Assembly (NCBI RefSeq): GCF_022532105.1
Contig: NZ_CP092832.1
Span: forward strand, 3,067,001 to 3,131,000
DNA length: 64,000 nt
Reading direction: 5' to 3'
Source of the DNA: Flavobacterium sp. HJ-32-4
GTDB taxonomy: Bacteria > Bacteroidota > Bacteroidia > Flavobacteriales > Flavobacteriaceae
A program made the position numbers and the translations under genes. Positions within the stretch are counted from its first letter, which is position 1. Every line of letters starts with the position of its first letter. The notes under the pieces were generated by a model, which did no database searches, was not told the origin of the DNA, and was given only the letters and a program-made list of their open reading frames with translations. Shown piece by piece: positions 42,224 to 50,826 of the stretch.

Positions 42224-42395
42224 TTGAGGTTTTGGGTTTTGGGTTTTGGGTTATTGGATACTCCTTCTTAAGGGAGGCTATTGATAAACCGTCGTATACC
42301 CTTCTTTCCTTTTTCCTCCTCCCCTCTTTACTGTTTCCTCTTTCTTCTTTCTTCTTCTCCCCAACTCATGGTTCATCGTTCCCTGTTACTCGTTC
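42224..42395. repeat. GGGTTTT-type heptamer block followed by a pyrimidine tract
   Basis: GGTTTTG units (42230-42252), then pyrimidine-rich TTTCCTCCTCCCCTC-like sequence (42305-42360) and GGTTCATCGTTC-type words. Same composite class as those near 3.2 and 40.8 kb. Confidence 0.55.
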
Positions 42396-42399
42396 ATTC

Positions 42400-42555
42400 T
42401 CCCGCGTGAGGGATGGAAGCGGCAGCCCCTGACGGACCGCCCGACATTTTACACCGCAGCGGGGGCGACCGCAGGAAGCCCATGGCGCGGATGGCAAAAT
42501 GCGGGGCGGGACAAAGGGCTATAGCGGACAGCCTGACGGCGCCCTGCGGGAAGTT
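42400..42555 (+). repeat. GC-rich dispersed structured element, copy B
   Basis: It contains GGATGGAAGCGGCA, GGGGGCGACC, GGAAGCC and AGCGGACAGCC in order, matching copy A in reverse. A strong hairpin is visible: CCGCCC (42437-42442) with GGGCGG (42504-42509) and CATTTT (42445-42450) with AAAATG (42496-42501). An upstream CCCGCGTGA leader precedes it. Not coding in any convincing frame. Confidence 0.7.
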
Positions 42556-42567
42556 GAATATAGAAAT

Positions 42568-42624
42568 ATACTGCATACTGCTACTGCATACTGCTACTGC
42601 CTACTGCAACTGCCTACTGCCAAC
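42568..42624. repeat. TACTGC-based short tandem repeat
   Basis: ATACTGC, TACTGC, ATACTGC, TACTGCC and ACTGCC units in tandem (period about 6-7 bases), about 100 bases before the ECF sigma start. Confidence 0.8.
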
Positions 42625-42724
42625 TAAAATGGCGCCGGCACGCCCCACCAAAAAATCACATCTATTTTCGTAATTTCACCGCTGGCGTGTAACAAATGAC
42701 CGGCGCGCCTTACTAACCCGACGT

Positions 42725-43219
42725 ATGTCAGCAGAACTGGAGAAATCGTTTGTGCAGCAATTGCAGGCCAACCAGAACATTATCCACAAGATATGCCGGT
42801 TGTATACGAATGGAGAGGACGCCCACAAGGACCTCTTCCAGGAAATCACCATTCAGTTGTGGAAGGCCTTCCCGAAGTTCAGGGGCGAAAGTAAGTTTTC
42901 GACCTGGGCCTACCGTGTGGCGCTGAATACGGCGATTACGCTCTACCGCAAGAGTACCCGCAGCGTCGCTACGACGGAATACGACGGTACGCGGCATTTC
43001 ATCCGACAGGAGGAATACAATTACGAGGAAGAGGAACAACTCAAGTTGTTGTATCAGGCGGTGCAGCAATTGAACGACATCGAGAAAGCACTCGTGTTCT
43101 TGTATCTCGAAGACAAAGACTACGCGGAAATTTCGGAAACATTGGGTATCACGGAGGTCAACGCCCGGGTGAGGATGAACCGTATACGTACCAAATTAAA
43201 AAAATTACTCAACCCCTGA
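42725..43219 (+). CDS. ECF-type RNA polymerase sigma factor
   Basis: A 164-residue sigma-70 factor with region 2 (DAHKDLFQEITIQLWKAFPKFRGESKFSTWAYRVALNTAI; DNA melting and -10 contact) and region 4 (EKALVFLYLEDKDYAEISETLGITEVNARVRMNRIRTKLKK). It is an ECF-type factor with a short linker and heads a three-gene operon. The following small membrane protein is the natural candidate for its anti-sigma or sensor partner. Targets are not evident. Confidence 0.92.
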   Translation: MSAELEKSFVQQLQANQNIIHKICRLYTNGEDAHKDLFQEITIQLWKAFPKFRGESKFSTWAYRVALNTAITLYRKSTRSVATTEYDGTRHFIRQEEYNYEEEEQLKLLYQAVQQLNDIEKALVFLYLEDKDYAEISETLGITEVNARVRMNRIRTKLKKLLNP

Positions 43220-43226
43220 AGTACAC

Positions 43227-43865
43227 ATGGAAGAGTTGGATTTATTAAAAAAAGCCTGGAAAAACGACCACGGGTTCACGGCGTTCGACGAGCGGGAGAT
43301 CTATGCGATGCTCCACCGCCGATCGTCGTCGATCGTGAAGTGGATCCTGATTATCAGCATACTGGAGGTGGCCCTTTGGCTCGGACTTGGACTAACGGTT
43401 AGCCAGGACGATTATATGAGTAAAACGGTTCCGCAATGGATCAACGTTTCGTACATCGCCCTTAACGTATTGAATTATGGGGTCGTATTGCTGTTCGTTT
43501 ACCTCTTTTACCGGAATTACCGGGCCATCTCAACAACAGCCTCTACACGCAACCTGATGTCGGCCATATTGAAGACCCGTCGGACGGTGCAGTGGTATGT
43601 GGGTTTCCAGTTGGGAATGATGGGGGTCGGACTGATCATCGGTATGGTGTTGGCGTATAACTATAACCCACAGACCGAGAAACTGCGCGAACTCCTCGGC
43701 GACGGCAACCACCAGGGATGGGCCATTGTCTGTGTATTTGCCGCCATCGTCTTCATGGCCGTATTCATCGGATTCGCCTGGCTGTTTTACCGACTGCTAT
43801 ATGGTATCCTGCTTCGAAAACTTTACCGTAATTACAACGAACTCAAACGCATAGATACACTATGA
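43227..43865 (+). CDS. membrane protein of the ECF operon, putative anti-sigma factor
   Basis: A 212-residue protein. A cytoplasmic N-terminal part (MEELDLLKKAWKNDHGFTAFDEREIYAMLHRRSSS) is followed by four membrane helices (about 36-57, 68-90, 115-140, 155-180) and a basic tail. No zinc anti-sigma motif HXXXCXXC is present. Position, 7 bases after the sigma factor, suggests a regulatory membrane partner, but this is inference. Overlaps the next gene by 4 bases. Confidence 0.65.
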   Translation: MEELDLLKKAWKNDHGFTAFDEREIYAMLHRRSSSIVKWILIISILEVALWLGLGLTVSQDDYMSKTVPQWINVSYIALNVLNYGVVLLFVYLFYRNYRAISTTASTRNLMSAILKTRRTVQWYVGFQLGMMGVGLIIGMVLAYNYNPQTEKLRELLGDGNHQGWAIVCVFAAIVFMAVFIGFAWLFYRLLYGILLRKLYRNYNELKRIDTL

Positions 43866-44713
43866 AACAGTTACTGGCCTTTATTGCCCTGGGCAGCAGC
43901 CTTTTGGCCAGCGCGCAGACGTTGGAGAAATCGCTCTTATGGAGGATATCGGGGAATGGAATCCAAACGTCGTATCTGTATGGAACCATCCACATGACGT
44001 GCGACAATACGCTTGACGACGCTACTAAAAAAGCCATTGCCACTACCAAACAACTGTATCTGGAGTTGGATATGGACGACCCCGGTATGATGCCGGGTAT
44101 GATGAAAGGCATCAACATGAAAGACGGCGTAACGATGGACCGACTGGCAAGTGCTGACGACTATAAGCTGGTGGACGCCTTCTTCAAGAAAAAGATGGGC
44201 GTTGGCATCGATGCCATGAAAACGATGAAGCCCATGATGCTAAGCGCCATGCTCCTGCCCGCCGCATTGGGATGTACGCCAAAATCAATCGAGGAGGCGC
44301 TGATGACCGAAGCGAAAAACTACGGAGAGGAGACGTTCGGACTCGAGACGGTGGAAGAACAACTGGCTGTATTTGATGCGATACCCTACAAAATCCAGAT
44401 GGAAGAGTTGGTGAAAACCGCGCGCGGCGACGGCCAGAACGACATGGACGAGTTAGCGGAACTGGTGAAACTCTATGGCGATAAAGACCTCGACGCCCTG
44501 GTAGCAGCCAGCGAAAAATCAGAAAACCGTACCACAGCCGAGTTTGGCGACGTCTTACTCAAAGACCGAAACAAAAATTGGATTCCCCGCATCCTGCGCC
44601 TTATCAAAGAAAAGCCGACGTTCTTCGGAGTCGGCGCTGCCCACCTCGGCGGACCTGATGGCGTTATCCGGCTGTTGCGGAAAATGGGGTATACGGTGGA
44701 GGCTGTTAAGTAG
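43862..44713 (+). CDS. TraB/GumN-family protein
   Basis: 283 residues with a signal peptide (LLAFIALGSSLLASAQ). The family motif SYLYGTIHMTC is near the front, a conserved PMMLSAMLL hydrophobic segment in the middle, GLETVEEQLAVFDAIP next, and FFGVGAAHLGGPDGVIRLLRKMGYTVE at the end, the full TraB/GumN (PF01963) set. These resemble metallo-enzymes of the Tiki type; for bacterial members the role is unclear. Third gene of the sigma operon, and the rho-independent terminators follow. Confidence 0.9.
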   Translation: MKQLLAFIALGSSLLASAQTLEKSLLWRISGNGIQTSYLYGTIHMTCDNTLDDATKKAIATTKQLYLELDMDDPGMMPGMMKGINMKDGVTMDRLASADDYKLVDAFFKKKMGVGIDAMKTMKPMMLSAMLLPAALGCTPKSIEEALMTEAKNYGEETFGLETVEEQLAVFDAIPYKIQMEELVKTARGDGQNDMDELAELVKLYGDKDLDALVAASEKSENRTTAEFGDVLLKDRNKNWIPRILRLIKEKPTFFGVGAAHLGGPDGVIRLLRKMGYTVEAVK

Positions 44714-44764
44714 CGAATGTGAATTAGCGAATGGATGAATTAGCGGATTAGCGAATGAAATAGT

Positions 44765-44803
44765 AAGTCTCGGGAGATGGAATGTCAACCGGGACTTTTT
44801 TAT
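44765..44803 (+). terminator. intrinsic terminator, repeat copy 1
   Basis: AAGTCTCGG (44765-44773) pairs with CCGGGACTT (44789-44797), with a single G-T pair, followed by TTTTTTATT. It terminates the sigma/TraB operon. Confidence 0.85.
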
Positions 44804-44891
44804 TGTGGGAAGAGGGACGGATCGCGAGGATGGGACGTTACGTCAGCAAATTAGCGGATGTGGGAAGTAGCGTATTAGCGAATGAAATATC

Positions 44892-44930
44892 GAGTCTCGG
44901 GAGATGGAATGCCAACCGGGACTTTTTTAT
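44892..44930 (+). terminator. intrinsic terminator, repeat copy 2
   Basis: GAGTCTCGG (44892-44900) faces CCGGGACTT (44916-44924), then a T-run. Same hairpin as copy 1, with one changed stem base at the foot. Confidence 0.75.
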
Positions 44931-45020
44931 TGTGCGAAGAGAGACGGATCGTCGTGAGGATGGGACGTTAGTCAGCACATTATCGAATGTGTGAAGTAGC
45001 GGATTAGCGAATGGAAGATA

Positions 45021-45060
45021 AAGTCTCGGTACGTCGAATGTCAACCGGGACTTTTTTATT
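45021..45060 (+). terminator. intrinsic terminator, repeat copy 3
   Basis: AAGTCTCGG (45021-45029) faces CCGGGACTT (45045-45053), then TTTTTTATT. The loop differs from copies 1 and 2 (TACGTCGAATGTCAA) while the stem is kept. Confidence 0.75.
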
Positions 45061-45345
45061 GTAGGACGAGGGACAGATCGTTGTGAGGAAGGGAGGTAAT
45101 GTGAGCAAATTAGCTGATTACCGAATGGAACAGCGCGTCTCCGCAGACAGATTTGAAGCCGAACTTTTAATTGGTAGGATGATCAGTGAATAGCGGTATC
45201 ATCAACGAATTCGCTAATGAAGTGACAGATCGCAGGCGAGCAACGTCGATCGACAGTTATTGTGCTTTAACGCGAGAAGTAGAATAAATAGCTGGCAAGA
45301 AGTGTACCATTCGCTAATCCGCTAATTCACACATTCGCTAATTCG

Positions 45346-46152
45346 CTAATCCACCTTCCACTCCCGCAACTTATCCAACTCTTTCTCCGTTTCGATCTCC
45401 TCCGGCGGAATCACTTTCAGGAACGACGGATGCTGCTCAATCGCAAACTCAATCTTTTCTACGATCGATTCGATGGATTCATTCTCATAATCGATCTGCA
45501 GCGGTTCCTTGATGACCAGCGATTGTAGGATGCCTTTCTTCTTGACCCGAAGTCCTTTTTTATCGAATGACCGCCGAAACCCATCGATTACAATCGGCAC
45601 CACAATGGGTTTGTGTGCTTTGATGATATGCGCGGTCCCTTTTCGCACGGGTTTGAAGGATTTCGTCGTGCCCTGCGGAAACGTGATGACCCAACCGTCG
45701 TCAAGCGCTTCACGGATATTCTCGGTATCGTTCGGGTTGACCTCGCGTTTGACGTCCTGCCCTTTCGCCCGCCAGGTGCGTTCAACTGTAATGGCACCAA
45801 CATAGGCCAAAATGCGTGGCAACAAGCCCGACTGCATCGTTTCCTTGGCCGCCACGTAATAGACATTCAACTTCGGACGCCACAGGTAACCGATGTTGCG
45901 GATGCTGTCTTCGCGACCGTTAAGCGACGCATAAAACACGTGGAACATGGCCACCACGTCGGCGAAATACGTCTGGTGATTCGAAATAAACAGCACATTT
46001 GTCGGAGGAAGGTCGCGGATAATCTCCGAACCTTCAATCTGTAACTCGTTGAATCCCCGATAACGACGATGCGTGACAGCGCCCACCACCAAAATCAGGA
46101 TGCGCTTCAGGAAAAGAATGTGGCCGAAGGGGTTTCGCCTAAATAATGCCAT
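45346..46152 (-). CDS. 1-acyl-glycerol-phosphate acyltransferase-like protein (PlsC fold)
   Basis: About 268 residues from the ATG at 46150-46152. The acyltransferase motif is NHQTYFAD (His59, Asp65), with one more residue between His and Asp than the usual HX4D; the second block reads ITFPQGTTKSFKPVRKGTAH where other families have PEGTRS. These variants are normal in flavobacterial homologues as I remember them. It has a hydrophobic N-terminal helix and probably sits on the inner membrane. It could acylate lysophosphatidate or an ornithine/amino lipid precursor. It is preceded by the Nudix gene with a short gap. Confidence 0.87.
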   Translation of the reverse strand: MALFRRNPFGHILFLKRILILVVGAVTHRRYRGFNELQIEGSEIIRDLPPTNVLFISNHQTYFADVVAMFHVFYASLNGREDSIRNIGYLWRPKLNVYYVAAKETMQSGLLPRILAYVGAITVERTWRAKGQDVKREVNPNDTENIREALDDGWVITFPQGTTKSFKPVRKGTAHIIKAHKPIVVPIVIDGFRRSFDKKGLRVKKKGILQSLVIKEPLQIDYENESIESIVEKIEFAIEQHPSFLKVIPPEEIETEKELDKLREWKVD

Positions 46153-46177
46153 AGTCGTCGGAGACAAGATTGCAAAC

Positions 46178-46834
46178 TTACGAAAATCCGGCGTCGCGTC
46201 TCACAACTTCCAATACTTCCCGCAATTCCGCCAGCATCATGGCCGTGGCACCCCACACCATACGACCCGAGATCCGGAAGCCAGGCACCGGAATCGCGTT
46301 GCTGTAGGACGTATCCATTTGCGCGACCTCCATCGTTGCGGGATCGAGCAGAACGGCCAACGGCACTTCCAGCACCTCCGCCACCTCCGCCGGGTCTGCC
46401 AGAAAATCAGGGCGATCGGTGCAGTAACCCAAAAACGGATGCACGAGGAAATTACTGGGTGGTATGTAAATTTCAGAGAACTTGCGTACCACCCTAATCG
46501 CATGGGAAGGCACTCCTACTTCTTCAAATGTCTCGCGCAATGCTGTTGCCTCGAAGTCGGCATCGCTGTCTTCGCGTTTTCCACCCGGAAACGCCACCTG
46601 TGAGGAATGAACGCCAGGGTACGTGTTCCGTACGATCAACACGAAATGCGCCACCTCTTCTTTCGGATACACCAGCATCATGACCGCAGCCTTTCGGGTT
46701 TGGGTCGTGGCAGGGTCAAACGCCTTCATCATCCGGGCCCGCTCTAATGGTGCCATGCGTTCATGGGCATCGGCCCCGGGCAGCGTTTCTTTTTCTATCT
46801 TTGGAACGAGCCGAAGAAAAGACGTAAAATCCAT
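46178..46834 (-). CDS. Nudix hydrolase, CoA-pyrophosphatase type
   Basis: About 218 residues from the ATG at 46832-46834 (MDFTSFLRLVPKIEKE). The UPF0035-type CoA motif is visible as GVHSSQVAFPGGKRED, and the Nudix box ends ALRETFEEVGVPS. CoA pyrophosphatases of this type cut CoA and acyl-CoA into 4'-phosphopantetheine and 3',5'-ADP. ATA-adjacent gap of 25 bases to the acyltransferase gene suggests one transcript. Divergent from the DUF4268 gene, whose start lies 51 bases away. Confidence 0.9.
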   Translation of the reverse strand: MDFTSFLRLVPKIEKETLPGADAHERMAPLERARMMKAFDPATTQTRKAAVMMLVYPKEEVAHFVLIVRNTYPGVHSSQVAFPGGKREDSDADFEATALRETFEEVGVPSHAIRVVRKFSEIYIPPSNFLVHPFLGYCTDRPDFLADPAEVAEVLEVPLAVLLDPATMEVAQMDTSYSNAIPVPGFRISGRMVWGATAMMLAELREVLEVVRRDAGFS

Positions 46835-46885
46835 AGTCTGAAATAGTGTCAGAAAGGTACGCTTTCCGGTTGAAAATGCCAATCG

Positions 46886-47317
46886 ATGTACAGTAAAGAA
46901 GAAACGCAACGCCTGAAACGGGAATTCTGGACAGCCTTCGCCGAACGCTACCCGCGGAAGTGGTTGTTATACGACACGAAAATCAAGGATGTGTCGCTCA
47001 AGTTCCATGTCGACAACAAAAAAGCGATGGTGCTGCTCGACATCGAATCGCGGGACGACGAAAAACGCGCGGCCTACTTCGATAAGCTACAATCGCTGCA
47101 AAGCCTGTTGGAAAGTGACTTCGGCGACGATTTTGTATTTGAAAAGGACCATTACCTCGAAAATGGCAAACCGATAAGCCGTATTTCGACGACACGTAAC
47201 GGACTCAGCCTCAGCCGTCGCGACGACTGGAATGCCATTTTTGACTTTTTTGCGGACCGGATGAACGCGCTCGAATCCTTTTTTCTCGAGTACGCAGATT
47301 ACATTCGGGATATCTGA
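46886..47317 (+). CDS. DUF4268-domain protein
   Basis: 143 residues. YSKEETQRLKREFWTAFAERYPRKW, then KWLLYDTKIKDVSLKFHVDNKKAMVLLDIE and RDDWNAIFDFFADRMNALESFFLEYADYI, agree with DUF4268 proteins, which share a fold with restriction-endonuclease-like families in some predictions; function is unknown. Soluble. It stands alone, followed after 80 bases by the candidate small RNA. Confidence 0.87.
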   Translation: MYSKEETQRLKREFWTAFAERYPRKWLLYDTKIKDVSLKFHVDNKKAMVLLDIESRDDEKRAAYFDKLQSLQSLLESDFGDDFVFEKDHYLENGKPISRISTTRNGLSLSRRDDWNAIFDFFADRMNALESFFLEYADYIRDI

Positions 47318-47383
47318 CAAAAAAAAATGCACCTCCGATAAAAATCACGTAGAAATACGCATATACAGGTCAAAAACACGTTT

Positions 47384-47391
47384 TACCTTTG
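47384..47391 (+). promoter_or_regulatory. promoter -7 element (TACCTTTG) of candidate small RNA
   Basis: TACCTTTG fits TAnnTTTG. No TTTG is found 19 bases upstream; the region has ATATACAGG instead. Transcription would start around 47398. Confidence 0.5.
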
Positions 47392-47397
47392 GACTGT

Positions 47398-47503
47398 ACT
47401 TCTTACATAGTTCAATGGTGATGGAAGCTAACATAGTAAAGGGGTTTCTATGTTCCATGTAAATCCAACCTTAATACCATCGTCCTAACGGTGGTATTTT
47501 TTT
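47398..47503 (+). ncRNA. candidate small RNA with terminator hairpin
   Basis: About 105 bases between a -7 box and a strong intrinsic terminator. A first hairpin pairs AACATAG (47430-47436) with CTATGTT (47448-47454) and is extended by ATGG/CCAT with an asymmetric AAGCT bulge. The terminator pairs AATACCATCG (47473-47482) with CGGTGGTATT (47489-47498), with one T-G wobble, then seven T. A 15-codon reading frame (MVMEANIVKGFLCSM) lies inside the hairpin region and could be a leader peptide instead. It lies in the 260-base gap before a gene that has its own promoter, so it is unlikely to be simply that gene's leader. Confidence 0.5.
47473..47503 (+). terminator. intrinsic terminator of the candidate small RNA
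   Basis: Ten-base-pair stem AATACCATCG/CGGTGGTATT, loop TCCTAA, followed by TTTTTTTG. Among the strongest terminators in the window. Confidence 0.88.
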
Positions 47504-47553
47504 GTGTCCTTAACTTTTTAGCACGTCGGTCATTGCCGTGTGGTAAAAACGGC

Positions 47554-47561
47554 TATTTTTG
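47554..47561 (+). promoter_or_regulatory. promoter -7 element (TATTTTTG) of the YwqK-repeat operon
   Basis: TATTTTTG matches TAnnTTTG, with the ATG 16 bases further on at 47578. Confidence 0.55.
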
Positions 47562-47577
47562 AGGAAAACCAAACAAC

Positions 47578-50500
47578 ATGAGATATTTCGCAGCCATACT
47601 ACTCAGTATGTGCGCCGGTACGGTCTTCGCCCAAAAAGACTACACTTTTGTTTACAACACCGACTCTATCATCCACAAAGGCATTACGTTACACGATGCG
47701 GGCAACTACGCCGATGCCATAAAAGAGTACGAGAAAATTGCAAAACTAGACCCCAAGTACGCAACGGCACAATACGAAAAAGCGCTCGCACTGGCCCAAA
47801 GCGATAAGGGCGACGACGAAAAGGCCGTGCTCGAAACGTTATACCGGGAGGGGTATTTTCCGGAAAACCCCGATCTATACGTACTTTATGGCAGTTACCT
47901 GAGTGACGCTAAAGCCTATACCGAATCGGAAAAGATTTTCACGGAAGGTGCCAAGATTACCCCACGTTTCTCCCGTCTTCTATACAACCAGGCATTGTTG
48001 TATATCAGGATGGACAAACAACAGGAAGCGGTTGACATCCTCGAAGATATCATCGAGCACGATCCGCTGTATGCGTCACCACATTACATGCTGGGCGTAC
48101 TGGCGCTCGAAAATGGCCGACCCACCGAGGCGACACTATCGCTACTGACCTACCTGATGATTGCCCCAACCGGACAAAACGCCGCGAAATCGATCAGCTT
48201 TCTCGATAAAAAGTTCAGCGAGAACTTCCTCGAGAAAGGGAAAGTCGTATTCTCAAAAACCGGCGATAATTTCGGTGAAATCGAAACCATCCTCCAAAAC
48301 GGCCTTCCCCTTCGGAGCGCCTTTAAGGTAAAATCGGATTTCGACGAAAAGATCACACGCCAGGTCCAGGCGGTATGCGAATTCATGGCTTCCCAACCGG
48401 CTGGCGACGGCTTTTATGAGCGCACGTACGGTCCGTGGATCAAGAAAATGATGGATACGAACCAGTTCGAACCGATGAGCTACTATATGCTGCTGGTCCT
48501 GGAGGATGAATTGGGCAAAAAACTAAAATCCCAGGAAAAGAAAATCGTCAATTTCGCCAAAAAGAACCTGACGGATGACCTCGTCCCACTCATGACAACC
48601 GTCACTACCGATTTCTACGGCACAGGCCAGGCTATACGTTATGTTTATCAGGACGGACACCCTATTTTCGCGGGCCCCACCAAAGACGGAAAACTCGATG
48701 GAAAAGTGATGGCGTTCAATTCGTTTGGCGGTAAGTCGGGCGATTTGAATTTCAAGGGAGGAGACTTCGACGGACTCCAACGTTACTACGACTTAAAAGG
48801 ACGTTTGACCGTAGAGAAAAACATGAAGGACGGTAAAGCCAACGGCAAGTGGACGAACTACTATGATAATGGGGAGATATCGTTGGCACAGGAGATGAAA
48901 GACGACAAGCGACATGGTGCGTTGACCAGCTTCCTACCCAACGGAGGCAAACAATGTGAGGGCAACTTCGTGGATGGTAACCGCGAAGGTGTCGTAACCT
49001 GTTACTACGCGGACGGAACGATCGAAAGCAAAGCGTCCTATAAGAAAGATATGCGCGACGGCCCCTTCACGTCTTATAACGAGGTGGGCGATATCAAGGT
49101 AACGACGTCTTTCATTGAGGATGAATACGACGGAAAATACGTATCCTACTACGATGGAAAAGCCATCGAAAGCGAAGCAGTGTACGCCAAAGGCAAAATA
49201 CAGGGCGAACTGAAGTCGTATTACGAAAACGGCAAGGTAAAGGCCGTCACCACCTACGTCAACGGAAATCCTTCGAAATCGGAAAGTTACGACCCGAACG
49301 GCGTATTGTCGCAAACCACGGCCTTCAACGACAAAGGAGAGACACAGGTGGTCACCTACTACGACGACCACGGCGAGCGCTACTTCGACCATAATTTCAA
49401 GTCCGACGACCTGAAAGCCGGCGTCCAGTATACCCGCAACAACCCAAAACCGGTACCCGTCAGCCTTTCCAAAAAGCCCTTCATCATCAAAGACCTCGAC
49501 GGACACGTGCTCACCAAGGGCGAATACGAAAAAGGGATGCGCACCAAAGTCTGGGAATACACCGATCGTTTCGGGAACCTGGTATCCAAGATTCCATATA
49601 AAAACGGCGACATCGACGGTGTACTCTATTTTTATAACGACGACGGCTCGCTGGCCTCTATTGAAGCGCGCGATAAAGACGAAGTAAGCGGTATTGACGA
49701 GGGCTACAATTATGGCGTCCTCTCCTCTGTCGAGCATTACGAAGCCGGAAAAACAAATGGGCCTGCGACCTTCTATAATCCCGACCGATCTATCCGCCGC
49801 GAGCGCTTTGACGAAGCAGGCGAAACCCTCCGTGATGTCGAATATTGGTCAACGGGAAAAATGCGTGAAAACGACTACCTGATTGAAGACGAAGTATACA
49901 AGCGGGATATCTTCAATCCGTCGGGCGAAAAGGTAACCACCGTCGACTTCCGGAAAATGAATGGTAAATTCTCCTACCGCTATACCCCGAAAAGTGAAGG
50001 CTACGACATAACACTGGTCAACGGAAGTTTCCACGGCCCGTTCAAAACCACTGAGCCGGACGGCAGCATAATCGTTGACGCCCAATTCCGGAATGGTCGC
50101 CTGAATGGCACTTACAAGCGAAACGGACCCGCGAACGTTCCCATGAATGAATACGCGTACTACAACGGTCTCCTACATGGTGAGGTCCGGATGTATGACC
50201 TGAACGGCAACCTCCGCACGATACACCATTATACCTACGGCAAAGCCTATGGAGCGGTGCAGCGTTTCTACCTTAATAAGAATAAGTTATTTGAATATAC
50301 GGAATTCGACGGCAAGCAAACCGGCGAGATCACCTATTATAACCAAAAAGGCGAACCGATCCTGAAAGTATACGACACGAACGACCATCCGGAATACTAC
50401 ATCCGGTTCGGCAAATCCGGACAACTTGACGAAAAGGTTGAGATCAAAGACGGTACCGCCGATATTGTCTCTGTCTATCCAAACGGAAAAACAGCCGCCT

Positions 50501-50826
50501 CCTTCCGTTATATCAGGGGGATGATTGACGGAAAATATGCGATATACAATGCCGATGGCAAACCGGCCCTTGAAGCAGACTATAAAATGGGATTGTACGA
50601 AGGAAAACGCACTGAATACTACGCAAACGGAAAACCCGCCCGCATCGAGCGTTTCGTCAACGGCGACCTTGACGGACTATACGAAAGCTTTGGCGAGGAC
50701 GGAAAACTGCGCCTTCAGGCAAATTACAAAAACGACAACCTGCAGGGCGATGTGCTGATTTACACAAACGGTGTCGTCACTAAAACAAAAAAATATGATT
50801 CGGGTTTCCTTGTGGAGGTCAAATAA
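47578..50826 (+). CDS. secreted TPR and YwqK/MORN_2-repeat protein
   Basis: 1082 residues. Signal peptide (AAILLSMCAGTVFAQ). TPR region (25-200): ITLHDAGNYADAIKEYEKIAKLDPKY; NQALLYIRMDKQQEAVDILEDIIEHDP. From about 350 to the end there are some 25 short repeats of the type 'Y.NG......Y..G...G....Y..G' (KWTNYYDNGEISLAQ, TCYYADGTIESKASYK, SYYENGKVKAVTTYVNG), called MORN_2 or YwqK-like in antitoxin nomenclature. They form repeated beta-hairpins and no enzyme motif is seen. Length and repeats suggest an envelope scaffold or effector-type protein. It is followed by a DUF3857 gene overlapping by 32 bases. Confidence 0.88.
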   Translation: MRYFAAILLSMCAGTVFAQKDYTFVYNTDSIIHKGITLHDAGNYADAIKEYEKIAKLDPKYATAQYEKALALAQSDKGDDEKAVLETLYREGYFPENPDLYVLYGSYLSDAKAYTESEKIFTEGAKITPRFSRLLYNQALLYIRMDKQQEAVDILEDIIEHDPLYASPHYMLGVLALENGRPTEATLSLLTYLMIAPTGQNAAKSISFLDKKFSENFLEKGKVVFSKTGDNFGEIETILQNGLPLRSAFKVKSDFDEKITRQVQAVCEFMASQPAGDGFYERTYGPWIKKMMDTNQFEPMSYYMLLVLEDELGKKLKSQEKKIVNFAKKNLTDDLVPLMTTVTTDFYGTGQAIRYVYQDGHPIFAGPTKDGKLDGKVMAFNSFGGKSGDLNFKGGDFDGLQRYYDLKGRLTVEKNMKDGKANGKWTNYYDNGEISLAQEMKDDKRHGALTSFLPNGGKQCEGNFVDGNREGVVTCYYADGTIESKASYKKDMRDGPFTSYNEVGDIKVTTSFIEDEYDGKYVSYYDGKAIESEAVYAKGKIQGELKSYYENGKVKAVTTYVNGNPSKSESYDPNGVLSQTTAFNDKGETQVVTYYDDHGERYFDHNFKSDDLKAGVQYTRNNPKPVPVSLSKKPFIIKDLDGHVLTKGEYEKGMRTKVWEYTDRFGNLVSKIPYKNGDIDGVLYFYNDDGSLASIEARDKDEVSGIDEGYNYGVLSSVEHYEAGKTNGPATFYNPDRSIRRERFDEAGETLRDVEYWSTGKMRENDYLIEDEVYKRDIFNPSGEKVTTVDFRKMNGKFSYRYTPKSEGYDITLVNGSFHGPFKTTEPDGSIIVDAQFRNGRLNGTYKRNGPANVPMNEYAYYNGLLHGEVRMYDLNGNLRTIHHYTYGKAYGAVQRFYLNKNKLFEYTEFDGKQTGEITYYNQKGEPILKVYDTNDHPEYYIRFGKSGQLDEKVEIKDGTADIVSVYPNGKTAASFRYIRGMIDGKYAIYNADGKPALEADYKMGLYEGKRTEYYANGKPARIERFVNGDLDGLYESFGEDGKLRLQANYKNDNLQGDVLIYTNGVVTKTKKYDSGFLVEVK

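Larger units (their letters stand above)
44737..45328. repeat. terminator array region bounded by 21-bp inverted repeats
   Basis: GAATTAGCGGATTAGCGAATG occurs at 44737-44757 and in inverse orientation at 45308-45328. Between them lie three and a half tandem repeats of about 126-129 bases (anchor ATTAGCGAATG at 44748, 44874 and 45003, with a decayed copy at 45117). The remainder (45150-45300) contains no recognisable gene. Confidence 0.8.

Noticed and set aside
48934..49737. A 267-residue antisense frame over the YwqK-repeat gene
   Set aside because: Repeated sense codons produce a reverse-frame ORF with no plausible fold; the sense repeats are convincing.
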